In this document: one piece after another, positions 48,162 through 58,560 of the stretch
Position numbering within the stretch: position 1 is the stretch's first letter
Layout of the letters: each line of letters starts with the position of its first letter
Source: JAYFNU01 sp034933305
Lineage (GTDB): Bacteria; Bacillota; Clostridia; Oscillospirales; Ruminococcaceae
Reading direction: 5' to 3'
Length of the DNA: 64,000 nucleotides
Assembly (NCBI GenBank): GCA_034933305.1
Contig: JAYFNU010000001.1
Span: 1-64,000, forward strand
Notes under the pieces: generated by a model
The model's database searches: none
Seen by the model: only the letters and a program-made list of their open reading frames with translations
What the model was told of the DNA's origin: nothing
Made by a program: the position numbers and the translations under genes

Positions 48162-50777
48162 ATGAGTACAGCTAGTGAACTGATGGAAAAAGTTATCGAG
48201 AATTGCGACTTGCTTTATAATGGCGATTTGTTTTCTCGAGAACTGTTAATGCGTTCCTTTGCTCAGTTTTTATCTTCGTCTGCCGAAAAAGATAAACACA
48301 ATGTTGGCATCATACTTCATAGCGGTTCACTGGTATTTGATGCACTTATCCTTACCTATGCTGCTATTTCCAATTTGGTGATGTCCGAAACCAGCAGCGA
48401 AGACGTAATTGATTCCCTCGAAATAGGCAGCAGTGTACTGTACGGTCAACGGAAACGAAGCCGTTATACCTTTTCTGGCAAGACCGAAGTACCTGGATTG
48501 CAGGGTGGCGAGTATGTTTTGCTAACACAGGGTGAAGGTAACAAGAGTTACGTTCCAAAAGCCCGGTGGAGATATATTACCCCTTATAACGGTTCATCGA
48601 CGAGACTGGACGGGAGGGGCATCCGAAAACTTAGCGGAATTAAGGAATCGTTTTTCACCACCGTCTTGGGCGTTAAAGTATGTGACATCCCCAGTGTGAT
48701 AGACACATCGGTAATAGTAGTAATTCCTCGCGACAGGGCTGACCAGCTTTTAAACGGGCTTACAGTTCGTTTCGGCGAGAATGAAGCAAGACTTCTCGAT
48801 TTAGTTACGGCTTCCTACTATACCGAGAACGATGAATACTACTACGGTGGTAACACGGCTAAGGTGGAGCCCACTTTGAAAATCACGGGGAAGATTTCGG
48901 TTGCCCGCAAGCTCCTACTTGACAAGACTGGTAACCATAATATTGGACTCATTGTTGCTGGAGACAGTTCTGTTTCAAGAGGCGAATCTGAGTTACCAGA
49001 GCTGATGCACAGAAAATCGGTAAAGTATGTTTATGTATCAGTTCATATAGATTCGGAGTATAGTTTGGCACTCATCAAAGAATGTGAAAACCCGAGTGTA
49101 TTTGCATGTACTAGAGAATTTCTTTTATCGAACACCACCACTCAACGAATACATAATCCGCTGACAAATGAGCTAACAAGTCAGGTAAACGCAATCATTG
49201 ACAGAGACAGTTCTCCAGTAATTCTGCATGGACATTTTTCATGGGAACAATTCAAGGATTTTAAGCGAGCAATGTTTGCCATAAAGGGTTCCGAATACGA
49301 CAGCCCAGAAAAAGATGACTTTTTAATTTGCGCATATTCACTGCTGAATCTCTTCCTGACAGCTGTCTTTAAAATTAGTGTTCTCGAAGAAATGATTAGT
49401 AACAAGCATCTTGATCTGGTATCACCAGCCGATCGCTTGGAAAGTCTGACTTCGTTGACCACTGGATTTCCCGCATACTTGCATGACAAAGCAAAGTATA
49501 TCATTGACACATTAGAAACCGCATATCTCCTGCTGACTGAGCAATCAGAAAAAGAAACCTATCTATGGAATTATATGGGGAAAAACCCGCAAGGGAAGAT
49601 AGCTGTCGTAGTACCCAAAGCGTATTACGCATCCATCCTGAGGGAAACGGGTTTGTATTCCATTGTGGATGATGAAACTCAATTATATATCACCACGGCG
49701 AATCGTTTCGATAACACTCAATTGTATGACACTATTATCAGTGTAGGAGATGTTGAAGGTAAGCGCTTTAATCCTTTCCGCTGCCGTTCGTCCTGCAAGA
49801 TAATTACTGTTCTTTATTCTTTTGAGTCAAATCTTTTCAGGCACAAATGCAAAGAAGCGGATAGAATTGAGACAATACTAAATGCACATGCTAAGGTGGG
49901 GTATATCGAGGATAATAAAGGTGATGATTTGTACTACGATAACGCCACGGATGAAGAAATTGAAAGCGTTGAGCACATGGCATCAGATGTTGAGGAATAC
50001 ATCTATCATCTTAATGAAATTGCGGAATATCGCAGTATGGGCTATTCTGGCGCTGCCGCTGGAACAACGGCAGAAACAGTGGCAATAGCAACTTTTGAAA
50101 GCGGTGAAAGAGCATTTTTTACCAAAATGTACAAAGCATATGTGTTTGATGATAATAGTGGTGAGGTCAAAGAATTGGGTGTTGAAGAACTCAGCGAAGG
50201 TGACTCCATTGTGTTCACGCAAAACAATTCCGAAACGAGAGATATTGTTGATATGATTCTTGAAAAGCTTGTTTCAGAGAACAAGTTGTCTCAGGACAGC
50301 GTTAAGAACTACACCATGTCAAAGCGCTGGAAAACTGCACTTCGAGATTACATGAATAACACGCAAGCTACCGCATCATCTATTGCGCAGAAGATGATTG
50401 AAAACGGTGTACGAGTACAGGAAATCACTATCCGTGGCTGGCTTGATGAAGATTCACACACGGTTGGTCCCAAATATGCAGATTCCATTCAACAAATCGC
50501 TTTGCTTGTAAGTGATGATGATATGTTTGAAAACTATATTCAATATTATAATGCTTGTGCTGTAATAAGGAGAATCCGCCGGGATATTCTGAAAAAAATC
50601 GGAGATGCAATAATTAATAAGTTATGTGGGCGCATCCCTGATTCGGGAACACTTATGTCAGAGATATATGATAGAATCGATTCTTTGGCGTTGATATTAA
50701 GATTAGATTCAATATCCTACATCACTCGCACCGTTCCGCTTAATGCGACCAACAGACCAATAACAGCAAAGGAGTGA
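48162..50777 (+). CDS. drmE: DrmE-like protein of class 2 DISARM
   Basis: An 871-aa protein with no clear catalytic motif. Its size, its place directly between the C5-methyltransferase and drmA, and its overall look match DrmE, whose biochemical role is unknown. The C-terminal half has alternating strands and helices, for example GKIAVVVPKAYYASILRETG and DTIISVGDVEGKRFNPFR, that recall a degenerate helicase-like fold (inference). GGAGGG lies 7 bases before the start and only 7 bases separate it from drmA. The assignment comes from context and length as well as family resemblance. Confidence 0.7.
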   Translation: MSTASELMEKVIENCDLLYNGDLFSRELLMRSFAQFLSSSAEKDKHNVGIILHSGSLVFDALILTYAAISNLVMSETSSEDVIDSLEIGSSVLYGQRKRSRYTFSGKTEVPGLQGGEYVLLTQGEGNKSYVPKARWRYITPYNGSSTRLDGRGIRKLSGIKESFFTTVLGVKVCDIPSVIDTSVIVVIPRDRADQLLNGLTVRFGENEARLLDLVTASYYTENDEYYYGGNTAKVEPTLKITGKISVARKLLLDKTGNHNIGLIVAGDSSVSRGESELPELMHRKSVKYVYVSVHIDSEYSLALIKECENPSVFACTREFLLSNTTTQRIHNPLTNELTSQVNAIIDRDSSPVILHGHFSWEQFKDFKRAMFAIKGSEYDSPEKDDFLICAYSLLNLFLTAVFKISVLEEMISNKHLDLVSPADRLESLTSLTTGFPAYLHDKAKYIIDTLETAYLLLTEQSEKETYLWNYMGKNPQGKIAVVVPKAYYASILRETGLYSIVDDETQLYITTANRFDNTQLYDTIISVGDVEGKRFNPFRCRSSCKIITVLYSFESNLFRHKCKEADRIETILNAHAKVGYIEDNKGDDLYYDNATDEEIESVEHMASDVEEYIYHLNEIAEYRSMGYSGAAAGTTAETVAIATFESGERAFFTKMYKAYVFDDNSGEVKELGVEELSEGDSIVFTQNNSETRDIVDMILEKLVSENKLSQDSVKNYTMSKRWKTALRDYMNNTQATASSIAQKMIENGVRVQEITIRGWLDEDSHTVGPKYADSIQQIALLVSDDDMFENYIQYYNACAVIRRIRRDILKKIGDAIINKLCGRIPDSGTLMSEIYDRIDSLALILRLDSISYITRTVPLNATNRPITAKE

Positions 50778-50784
50778 CACGTGA

Positions 50785-53700
50785 ATGGATGATATACTGC
50801 AAGCCCGACAAGATTATATTGAGCTAATAAAGCGAGAGTTGCTTGGCCCTGGTTCTGAGATTTCCATTCCAGATAAAGAACATGAGCTAATTTCAACGTC
50901 ACCAGATGTGCGCTATTCCATAGGCATTTTGTTCCCGAGAGAAAATAGAATAAACGCTGACAGCAATGACCCATCTCGTGTAGAAGAATCCGCTGTTTCC
51001 TCCGATGAAGATGAGCCTCTTCCTGATGTCAGTGAACCAGTTGAAGAAGGACGGGAAAAGCCTGATGCCACAACTCCAAGCGACGAAGAAAACCTAGATG
51101 AAGAAATAGGGCTGGCAACACAAAACATGCCCTCATCAGCTGGAATGACCTTTTTTGCTTTCGGTAAAACTGACAGGATTTGTTGTACTATTTCATTTGC
51201 GTCTTATCGCCATGCATTGGCCCAAGACTGCCGCATCCCGTTTTATCCGAGAGACCCTGAAGCATATAGCGTCCCTTCAGAGCTTTCAAATATAGTTGAG
51301 TATAGCAAAGAATTAGGTTGCTTATACCTCCGCACGGGCGGCGTAACTAGAAAGCATATTTCGGAACTAAGAGAGAAAGATATCCTAGATGTTGATGAAT
51401 TTGGTATTTTTGATGCGCTTTATAAGCTTTGCACTCAGCTGAAGAACGGGTATGTTAGAGAGCCGCATGAAGGTGAAGTCATTCTTGAATTCGGTGGAGC
51501 TGATTACATAGACAGTAATCATGAACTGTTTGGTACAACTGCGAAACTTACGGCATTGCGTCGCAAAGTCAGTTCCGATTTGTATGCCGTAACTGTGATG
51601 CTGGTGAATGACAGCAACGAAAAATCTAATGGGACAAGATGCATTTTCCAGCCGAAGATACAGATTGAGACGAAAGATAACAGCTTTGTATTTCGAGAGT
51701 ATGGCGGCGTGGCTGATTTTTCTACATTAGATGATGAAGAAAAGTCGCTTGAGTTGCAATACAGGAACAAAAAGGTTTATGCAACGGGATTGGGAACATC
51801 AGTTAACTGGACTATTTCCGACGATGGAAACGGTGTTCTGTTTAATGATTTCTTCCCAGAATCAGAAGTACCGAATATGGATTTCAATTTGCCTTTGGAT
51901 TCAAATGTCCCCGAAAATGCACTGTCCATGAAGTATCTTTCCGATTTTTCCTCCGATCCAAAGGCGGATAAAATTACAAGCCTTCGTTTGCTTGTAAATG
52001 CCTACGGTAAGTGGATTGATGGATTAAGCACTAGACTAAGTAAACTTACTGAAAAGTATGGGGATCGTTTTGATGATATAGCTAAGAAGAACATATCTGG
52101 ATGTTTCCACTCAATGCAGCGGATGAACGCTGGAATCGATATTCTCGAAAATGACGAAGCAGCTTGGTCTGCTTTTCAACTAGCAAACAGGGCCATGTTC
52201 ATGCAACGAGCACATTTACAGCTTCAAGCAGGCCTGTCAAACAAAGACCGGTTTCCAGGTGATGAACAGCTTGAAGCAATGTTAACTAACATTGATTACA
52301 GAACAATCGATTCTCTCATACATGACAGATACTCCTGGCGTCCGTTTCAAATAGCGTTCTTGTTGATGAGCATAAAGTCTATTACGAACGACACTTGCGT
52401 TGATAGGGACATTGTTGATCTTATTTGGTTTCCAACTGGAGGTGGCAAAACAGAAGCATATTTAGGGCTTACGGCTTTCACGATTTTCTATCGTAGATTA
52501 AGGTATGCCGAATCCGCTACCGGCACGACAGTAATCATGAGGTATACCTTGAGATTGCTTGCGGCGCAGCAGTTTACAAGAGCCTCTACTCTGATATGCG
52601 CTTGTGAGTATATTCGCCGAGATTCCATATCTAAAAAGCCTTTGTACGCCAAGTATTCGTTAGGTAATGAGCCAATTACCATCGGTCTCTGGATTGGCGG
52701 TGATCACACCCCCAATACTAACGATAAAGCAAAAAAAGAATTGAAAGCACTGCTAGATGCCAATTCCAGTAATCTGCGCGATGCAAAAGACAAACACAAT
52801 AAATTTCAAGTCCTCAAGTGTCCTTGGTGCGGCACAAAACTTGTGAAAGAACGTCAGGACGCTCGTTTGATTGGTACCTTCGGGTATAGAATGCGCAACA
52901 ATCGTCATTTCGAGTTGTTCTGTCCTCAAGAGGCGTGCTTTTTTAATCAAATCGGTACACTACCGGTTCAAATTGTTGATCAAGAGCTGTATTCCTCTCC
53001 GCCAACGCTTTTGTTTGGCACTGTGGACAAATTTGCTATGCTTCCTTGGAAAAGAGAAATTGGTTCATTTTTTGCAATAGGTACAACTAATAGAGCGCCA
53101 GAACTGATAATTCAGGATGAGTTGCATCTGATTTCTGGCCCGTTGGGAACTATGGTCGGGTTGTACGAAACTGTCATTGACGCTCTTTGCAGAGAGAAAG
53201 GTGTCAAACCGAAAATTGTTGCCTCAACTGCAACAATTCGGCGAGCCAAAGAACAATGTTCGTCTTTATATGACAGAGAAGTTCAGCAATTTCCTCATCC
53301 CGGGCTTGATGCTGATGATTCTTTCTTCGCAAGAGAGTCAAAGATTGACTATGAGTCTGGCATATTTGGAAGAAAATACATTGGATTGATGCCGTCAGGG
53401 AAAACGAAAGCAATGATGGAAGTTAGGGCCATTGCGGCCCTGATGCAGAAAATCAACACAATGAAACTCGATGATTCGGTTAAGGATAAGTTTTGGACGC
53501 TAACAGTCTATTTCAACAGTTTGCGAGATCTCGGCAAATGCTCTACTCTTGTAGATGATGACGTCAAGGATTTCATTAAACGTACTGCTTACCGACTGGG
53601 AACAGCCCGCGATGCGCGAATGATTGCGAGAGCCGACGAATTAACAAGTCGTGTTTCAACAACTGAGCTTAACGAAACACTAGATAAACTTGAAAAGCTC

Positions 53701-54444
53701 GTTTTCTCGAAAGAGAATATAAAAAACAAGAAGTATGCTTCAAACATACTCCTTGCAACTAATATGATTTCAGTCGGAATTGATGTGGAACGTCTCAATG
53801 TTATGCTTCTCGTCGGCCAGCCAAAACTTACCAGTGAGTATATACAGGCTTCCAGTCGTATAGGCAGGAAATATCCTGGTGTTGCTTTCGCATTGTACGA
53901 CGGCTCAAAGAGCAGAGACAGGTCTCACTATGAGCAGTTTAAACCGTATCATGAATCATTCTACAAATACGTTGAGCCAACGGGCGCAACTCCATTTTCT
54001 AAGCCTGCAAGAGACAGAGCCTTACATGCGATAGTAATTTCTTTGCTGCGGCTGTTGCAACCAGATTTGGCTGATGAAGCGGATGCTTCTAGGTTTACGC
54101 GAGACAAATACAGCGAACGTATTTCTTTGATTAAGTCATTTATTACCGGGAGAAGCAGTGATATTGTCCGGAGAGCAAACGCGGGACTTGTAGATGACAG
54201 TGCAGCTATTGCAGATGAAATTGACACAATCCTTGAAAAATGGGAGCGCCTTGCCGAGAATTATGATGAGGATCACTTCGCATACGGAGAGCAGTATATG
54301 TTCTCGCATCCTGAAGAAAGCTATGGACGTTTAATGAAGGTATTCAACACCGACCCACATGATGTTAATGCGTTTGACACAATGACTTCCTTGAGAAATG
54401 TCGATTCGACTGTCGCAGGTAATGTACTGATTTGGGGGGAATGA
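50785..54444 (+). CDS. drmA: DISARM helicase DrmA
   Basis: A 1219-aa SF2-type helicase. An acidic N-terminal region (about 50-115) precedes a beta-rich domain. Walker A is FPTGGGKTEAYLGL at about 550, a zinc knuckle begins CPWCGTKL near 682, the DExH box is QDELHLISGPLG near 778, motif V is NMISVGIDVERLNVML near 995 and motif VI is QASSRIGRKYPG near 1022. All are intact, so it should be an active ATPase. DrmA with DrmB forms the DISARM core that loads on unmodified DNA. The stop is one base before drmB's ATG. Confidence 0.88.
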   Translation: MDDILQARQDYIELIKRELLGPGSEISIPDKEHELISTSPDVRYSIGILFPRENRINADSNDPSRVEESAVSSDEDEPLPDVSEPVEEGREKPDATTPSDEENLDEEIGLATQNMPSSAGMTFFAFGKTDRICCTISFASYRHALAQDCRIPFYPRDPEAYSVPSELSNIVEYSKELGCLYLRTGGVTRKHISELREKDILDVDEFGIFDALYKLCTQLKNGYVREPHEGEVILEFGGADYIDSNHELFGTTAKLTALRRKVSSDLYAVTVMLVNDSNEKSNGTRCIFQPKIQIETKDNSFVFREYGGVADFSTLDDEEKSLELQYRNKKVYATGLGTSVNWTISDDGNGVLFNDFFPESEVPNMDFNLPLDSNVPENALSMKYLSDFSSDPKADKITSLRLLVNAYGKWIDGLSTRLSKLTEKYGDRFDDIAKKNISGCFHSMQRMNAGIDILENDEAAWSAFQLANRAMFMQRAHLQLQAGLSNKDRFPGDEQLEAMLTNIDYRTIDSLIHDRYSWRPFQIAFLLMSIKSITNDTCVDRDIVDLIWFPTGGGKTEAYLGLTAFTIFYRRLRYAESATGTTVIMRYTLRLLAAQQFTRASTLICACEYIRRDSISKKPLYAKYSLGNEPITIGLWIGGDHTPNTNDKAKKELKALLDANSSNLRDAKDKHNKFQVLKCPWCGTKLVKERQDARLIGTFGYRMRNNRHFELFCPQEACFFNQIGTLPVQIVDQELYSSPPTLLFGTVDKFAMLPWKREIGSFFAIGTTNRAPELIIQDELHLISGPLGTMVGLYETVIDALCREKGVKPKIVASTATIRRAKEQCSSLYDREVQQFPHPGLDADDSFFARESKIDYESGIFGRKYIGLMPSGKTKAMMEVRAIAALMQKINTMKLDDSVKDKFWTLTVYFNSLRDLGKCSTLVDDDVKDFIKRTAYRLGTARDARMIARADELTSRVSTTELNETLDKLEKLVFSKENIKNKKYASNILLATNMISVGIDVERLNVMLLVGQPKLTSEYIQASSRIGRKYPGVAFALYDGSKSRDRSHYEQFKPYHESFYKYVEPTGATPFSKPARDRALHAIVISLLRLLQPDLADEADASRFTRDKYSERISLIKSFITGRSSDIVRRANAGLVDDSAAIADEIDTILEKWERLAENYDEDHFAYGEQYMFSHPEESYGRLMKVFNTDPHDVNAFDTMTSLRNVDSTVAGNVLIWGE

Positions 54445-54445
54445 G

Positions 54446-56806
54446 ATGAGTTTGCAAATACAGAAAGATAAAATTTGGTTGAACAAATACACTCATTCCG
54501 TACGAGCTTCTCAGGCGGTGCTACAGTACGGTGTCGGAGCTATGGTTGATTTTCCCGACCAAACTCTGATGACAGCAGCACCTGAGTATTGGCAAGAACG
54601 GGTAGAGCAAATTCACGATGAACGTCTTGAGAAGGTTCTTCATGTGGATTATTTCGGAATGCCGGGAAATAAGGATGAAGCCAAATTCAGTGAAGGTATT
54701 TCGTATGTCCGATTCCCAGAGTGGTATTTTTGCCCCAAATGCAGAAAGTTTCAACCTATTGCCTCGTGGGTTGAGGATTACATTAAAAAGGGAAGGCAAA
54801 AAGCCAAAGATGAAGATCCATACATGGTGAAGCACATGCAATGCCCAATATGCCATCAGGATTTGGTTGTGGCACGTGTTATTACGGTTTGCGAGCACGG
54901 ACACATCGATGATTTTCCGTGGGTTAAATGGGTGCATTGTCAGAGTATAGGAGGCGCAAAAAAAATTTGCGACCATCCTTCGCTCACCTTTAAGACGGGT
55001 GCTTCATCAACTGAAGGGCTTGAGGGTCTTGAGATAACCTGTGAGACCTGCCATGCTAAAGCGACACTCAAGGGAGCGTTTGACCAAGGTAAGTTTGAAT
55101 ACCTCGATAAAGTGCATAACGGGGAGTATGATTTTCATTGTGCAGGAAAACATCCGTGGAAGCACACTCACGAGGCATGTGGGCTGTACCCTCGAGTTTT
55201 GCAAAGAGGCAGTTCCTCTGTTTATTTCCCCGTCATTTCCAGTTCTCTTGTCATACCCCCGTACTCAAACATCCTTACAAAACGGATTGAAACCAGCAGT
55301 TCTTTCGCAAATTGTAAGATTGCCATCGCTAGCCTTGTTAAGACCCCAGGGTTAACCCAAGAGATTAAAGACACAATCATTGATGCTCAGATTCAAAACT
55401 TTGCTAATGACGTTGCTCTTGAAATCGGTGCGCCAAAAGCACAAGTCATTGGAGTTTTAAAACGGAAATGGCAAACTCCAGAAGGCGAAGAATATAGTAC
55501 ACTTAGTGTTAGATACCGAGCTGAAGAATATGATGCGCTCAGCGGAGAAATCTCCCTTGGTACAGATGATTACGGCGATTTCCAACGTGAATCTACAAAT
55601 ATCGCTGAATACAGATTGCCATTTGTGAAACGGATATCTCTTATCCACAAAATACGCGAGGTTCAAGCGTTAACTGGCTTCTCGAGGCTGAAACCAGCAG
55701 ACAAAACCGAAACGCCATCTAATCAGCCAAACATCGTATCTGTCAAAGATGAAGCTACGAATTGGTATCCAGCTTATCAAGTGCATGGAGAAGGAATCTT
55801 TATTGAGTTTGATCAAGATGCCATCAATCGTTGGAGAAGCGATAATGCGGAGGTTCAACGAAGACTTGAAGTTTTGAATGAGAACTACAAAAAGTCTTTT
55901 ATAGGCTCCAATAACCCACGGATAATCACTTCGAAGTTTGTTTTGCTCCATACCATATCTCATTTGCTCATTAAGCAGCTGAGTTTTGAGTGTGGTTATA
56001 GCATCGCATCGATTAAAGAAAGAGTATATTGTAGCGATGCGTCGGAAGGGAAAGAAATGGCGGGATTGCTGTTATATACAGCAAGTGGTGATTCTGAAGG
56101 TACTATGGGCGGACTGGTAAGACAAGGCCGACCAGATACATTTCCAAGAATGTTCAGGAAAGCAATTGAATCTGCACTTACATGCTCAAATGATCCTGTG
56201 TGCAGTTTAAGCGGTGGGCAAGGGCGTGACTCCTTAAATATGTCTGCATGCTATTCCTGCACTCTTATCCCTGAAACAAGTTGCGAGGAATTCAATGTGT
56301 TTTTGGACAGAGGAATGATTGTCGGCACTTTCAGTAATCATAATTTTGGCTTTTTTTCAGCACAGCTTTTTGAAGCAGACGGATGGAACAAACCTGCTAC
56401 GCATGTTACAGAAGGAAAAGATGCAAAGCCATCGCTAAAACAACTCAGCACACTGATTATCGGTATAGGAACAGATATGCGGGATGTTCCGTTTTCGGAC
56501 ATCTGGAAGTCTTTGCTGCAATGGTCAACCTGTGAGCAAGAAAAAGAGTTGCTCAAGAATCTTATAGCCCGAGAAGCCGACTTTGTTGGAAAGGAAAAGC
56601 CTATACAAGATTGCGATTTTATGCTGTCAGGATCAACAGATAAGCTAAAATGTGATTTGCTGTGGAAATCCTCAAAAGTCGCTTTTTTCACAGAGGAAAA
56701 TGCGGAATACTATAATGTCGCAGTGAATACCGATTGGTCATGTTTCTGTGGTAATGACGCTTTGTTGTGCGTGGATGACTTGCTTCATGCAATAAAGGAG
56801 GCGTAA
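54446..56806 (+). CDS. drmB: DISARM protein DrmB (DUF1998)
   Basis: A 786-aa protein that in DISARM binds DrmA and stimulates it. Two CxxC knuckles lie at about residues 96-135 (YFCPKCRKF and MQCPICHQD). The C-terminal DUF1998 part has the LLHTISHLLIKQLSFECGYS block (about 510) and a Cys-rich ACYSCTLIPETSCE (about 600-615). The N-terminal VRASQAVLQYGVGAMVDF is typical of DrmB. Length is somewhat above the usual 600-700 aa. It is followed 2 bases later by the NERD-helicase gene. Confidence 0.85.
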   Translation: MSLQIQKDKIWLNKYTHSVRASQAVLQYGVGAMVDFPDQTLMTAAPEYWQERVEQIHDERLEKVLHVDYFGMPGNKDEAKFSEGISYVRFPEWYFCPKCRKFQPIASWVEDYIKKGRQKAKDEDPYMVKHMQCPICHQDLVVARVITVCEHGHIDDFPWVKWVHCQSIGGAKKICDHPSLTFKTGASSTEGLEGLEITCETCHAKATLKGAFDQGKFEYLDKVHNGEYDFHCAGKHPWKHTHEACGLYPRVLQRGSSSVYFPVISSSLVIPPYSNILTKRIETSSSFANCKIAIASLVKTPGLTQEIKDTIIDAQIQNFANDVALEIGAPKAQVIGVLKRKWQTPEGEEYSTLSVRYRAEEYDALSGEISLGTDDYGDFQRESTNIAEYRLPFVKRISLIHKIREVQALTGFSRLKPADKTETPSNQPNIVSVKDEATNWYPAYQVHGEGIFIEFDQDAINRWRSDNAEVQRRLEVLNENYKKSFIGSNNPRIITSKFVLLHTISHLLIKQLSFECGYSIASIKERVYCSDASEGKEMAGLLLYTASGDSEGTMGGLVRQGRPDTFPRMFRKAIESALTCSNDPVCSLSGGQGRDSLNMSACYSCTLIPETSCEEFNVFLDRGMIVGTFSNHNFGFFSAQLFEADGWNKPATHVTEGKDAKPSLKQLSTLIIGIGTDMRDVPFSDIWKSLLQWSTCEQEKELLKNLIAREADFVGKEKPIQDCDFMLSGSTDKLKCDLLWKSSKVAFFTEENAEYYNVAVNTDWSCFCGNDALLCVDDLLHAIKEA

Positions 56807-56808
56807 TA

Positions 56809-58518
56809 ATGGCCATAATGATTCCGGAAAAGCCACACAGATTTGAACCTGCCAGTCAGGAAGGGGCGATGTTTGAAGCATTGTCTTCACTGCCTGATGA
56901 TTTCTATGTCTTTCACTCATTTCGCATTTCGGAAGTAACGGACAATACTTTCCATGAAAGCGAAACCGACTTTATTATTTATCATCGTGAAAAAGGAATA
57001 GTATGCATTGAAGCTAAAGCAGGACTCGTCAGGTACGAAAACGGGTATTGGTACTACGCAAGCGGCATTCCAATGCATAATGGCGGTCCGTTTAATCAGG
57101 CCAGTTCAAATAAATGGAAACTACTAAAGTATATCGAAGAAAGCCGAATGCGCGATATGCTCAGTCATTGCAAGTTTCTCCATGCTGTTTGGTTCCCAAC
57201 TGTGACAGAAGCAGTATTAAGAACAATGACTTTACCTTCGGAAGCCGACAGAGCAATAATTCTTACCAAGGAAGCTTTAAGTGACCCTCTACCCTATATT
57301 GAAAAAGTATTTTCTATTGAGTTACCAAACAAAATAGAGACATCAATCAGCCCTATGGAAAGTGATCGGTTTATCAGAGAAGTATTATGCCCACAGTTTA
57401 GTGTCTTTCCTACTGCCACCTTTGAAGCTGACTTAAAAAAAATAGTGTTCCATCGCTTGTTGAGAGAACAAGCGGGTATTCTCAATTTTCTTGAAGATCA
57501 AAAAACAGCCGTGATAAATGGTGCTGCAGGAACGGGCAAGACAATGATAGCGGTCGAAAAGGCACAGCGCCATGCCGCTGATGGGCAAAAAGTATTGTTT
57601 CTCTGCTACAATGTACAATTAAAAAACTTCCTCGCGGAGAACTATGGTCACTGTAATATTGACTATTACACAATATCTGGATTTGCTTGTAAGGTTTGTA
57701 ATACCAGCGTTCCAGATTATGCTATGCTAAAAATGAGTCTAGAAGATATGTATCTTTCGGAACGCTTTCCGTATCAACATGTGATTGTTGATGAAGGACA
57801 GGATTTTGGTAACGAAGTAATTGAAGAAGCGGACATCTTACAGAGCATCAAAGAAATTATCTCTGACATTGACAGCATCGGCGGAACATTCTATGTGTTT
57901 TATGACAAGTTACAATTAGTCCAAGCTAGACATATTCCCCGTTTCATCCAAGATGCTGATTGCAAGTTAACACTGTTTAGAAACTGTAGAAACACTGAGA
58001 ATATAGCTACTACTTCATTGCGTCCTTTGACAGAACAGAAGCCTAAACTTCTTGAAGGATGTGTAAAAGGGGCACCAGCGGAGTTATACTTCTGCGTTGA
58101 TGAAGCGAATGCAATGGAACGTATTGACTCCATTATTGATGCTTTGAAAGCCGACGGCTACAAAGACATCGTTTTGCTGACATGTAAAACGGAAGAAGCC
58201 AGCTTTTTATCAAGGAAAACCGTGAACGGCCTTTACCGCAATAAATACAGGTTTACAACATGCAGAAAGTTTAAAGGCCTTGAAGCTGATGTAATTATCC
58301 TCATTGATGTTGACGGGGATACATTTAACTCCGATAATGTTTTGTTGTTCTATGTTGGAACATCTCGTGCAAGGATTAAACTTGAAATAGTTACAACTCT
58401 TTCTGATGAAGAATGTTTGGACATCCTTATCAATTGCTTGCACCGGACAGGAAAGATAAAGAAGCCAAAGCGTGATTTGTCAAGTGCGCTTAACGCAATT
58501 GGCATAATTTCCGAGTAA
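56809..58518 (+). CDS. NERD nuclease-related domain fused to an SF1 (UvrD-like) helicase
   Basis: A 569-aa protein. Residues about 15-130 are a NERD domain with D54 in ESETDFIIYH and E68-x-K70 in VCIEAKAG, the D-ExK nuclease-like set. The helicase has Walker A NGAAGTGKT (about 237-245), Walker B VIVDEGQDF (about 326-334), KFKGLEADVIIL and a C-terminal FYVGTSRARIKLE. The gene starts 2 bases after drmB and ends the operon. It takes the place of DrmC (a PLD nuclease) and may supply the cutting step (inference). Confidence 0.88.
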   Translation: MAIMIPEKPHRFEPASQEGAMFEALSSLPDDFYVFHSFRISEVTDNTFHESETDFIIYHREKGIVCIEAKAGLVRYENGYWYYASGIPMHNGGPFNQASSNKWKLLKYIEESRMRDMLSHCKFLHAVWFPTVTEAVLRTMTLPSEADRAIILTKEALSDPLPYIEKVFSIELPNKIETSISPMESDRFIREVLCPQFSVFPTATFEADLKKIVFHRLLREQAGILNFLEDQKTAVINGAAGTGKTMIAVEKAQRHAADGQKVLFLCYNVQLKNFLAENYGHCNIDYYTISGFACKVCNTSVPDYAMLKMSLEDMYLSERFPYQHVIVDEGQDFGNEVIEEADILQSIKEIISDIDSIGGTFYVFYDKLQLVQARHIPRFIQDADCKLTLFRNCRNTENIATTSLRPLTEQKPKLLEGCVKGAPAELYFCVDEANAMERIDSIIDALKADGYKDIVLLTCKTEEASFLSRKTVNGLYRNKYRFTTCRKFKGLEADVIILIDVDGDTFNSDNVLLFYVGTSRARIKLEIVTTLSDEECLDILINCLHRTGKIKKPKRDLSSALNAIGIISE

Positions 58519-58560
58519 TCTGCACAACTATAACATGTGCAAAACAAAAGCTGCAAGCAG

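Larger units (their letters stand above)
46024..58518 (+). other. DISARM-like (class 2) defence island
   Basis: Seven plus-strand genes with short gaps or overlaps: xre, vsr, C5-methyltransferase, drmE-like, drmA, drmB, NERD-helicase. Methyltransferase + DrmE + DrmA + DrmB define class 2 DISARM; the PLD protein DrmC is not found in this operon or in the bases up to the relaxase. The whole block is AT-richer than the element around it. Confidence 0.8.

Noticed and set aside
46024..58518. BREX, class 1 DISARM or ordinary type II restriction as explanation of the island
   Set aside because: No PglZ, BrxC or Lon-like gene is present (BREX). There is no DrmD or adenine methylase (class 1 DISARM). 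There is no stand-alone restriction endonuclease; Vsr is a repair enzyme.
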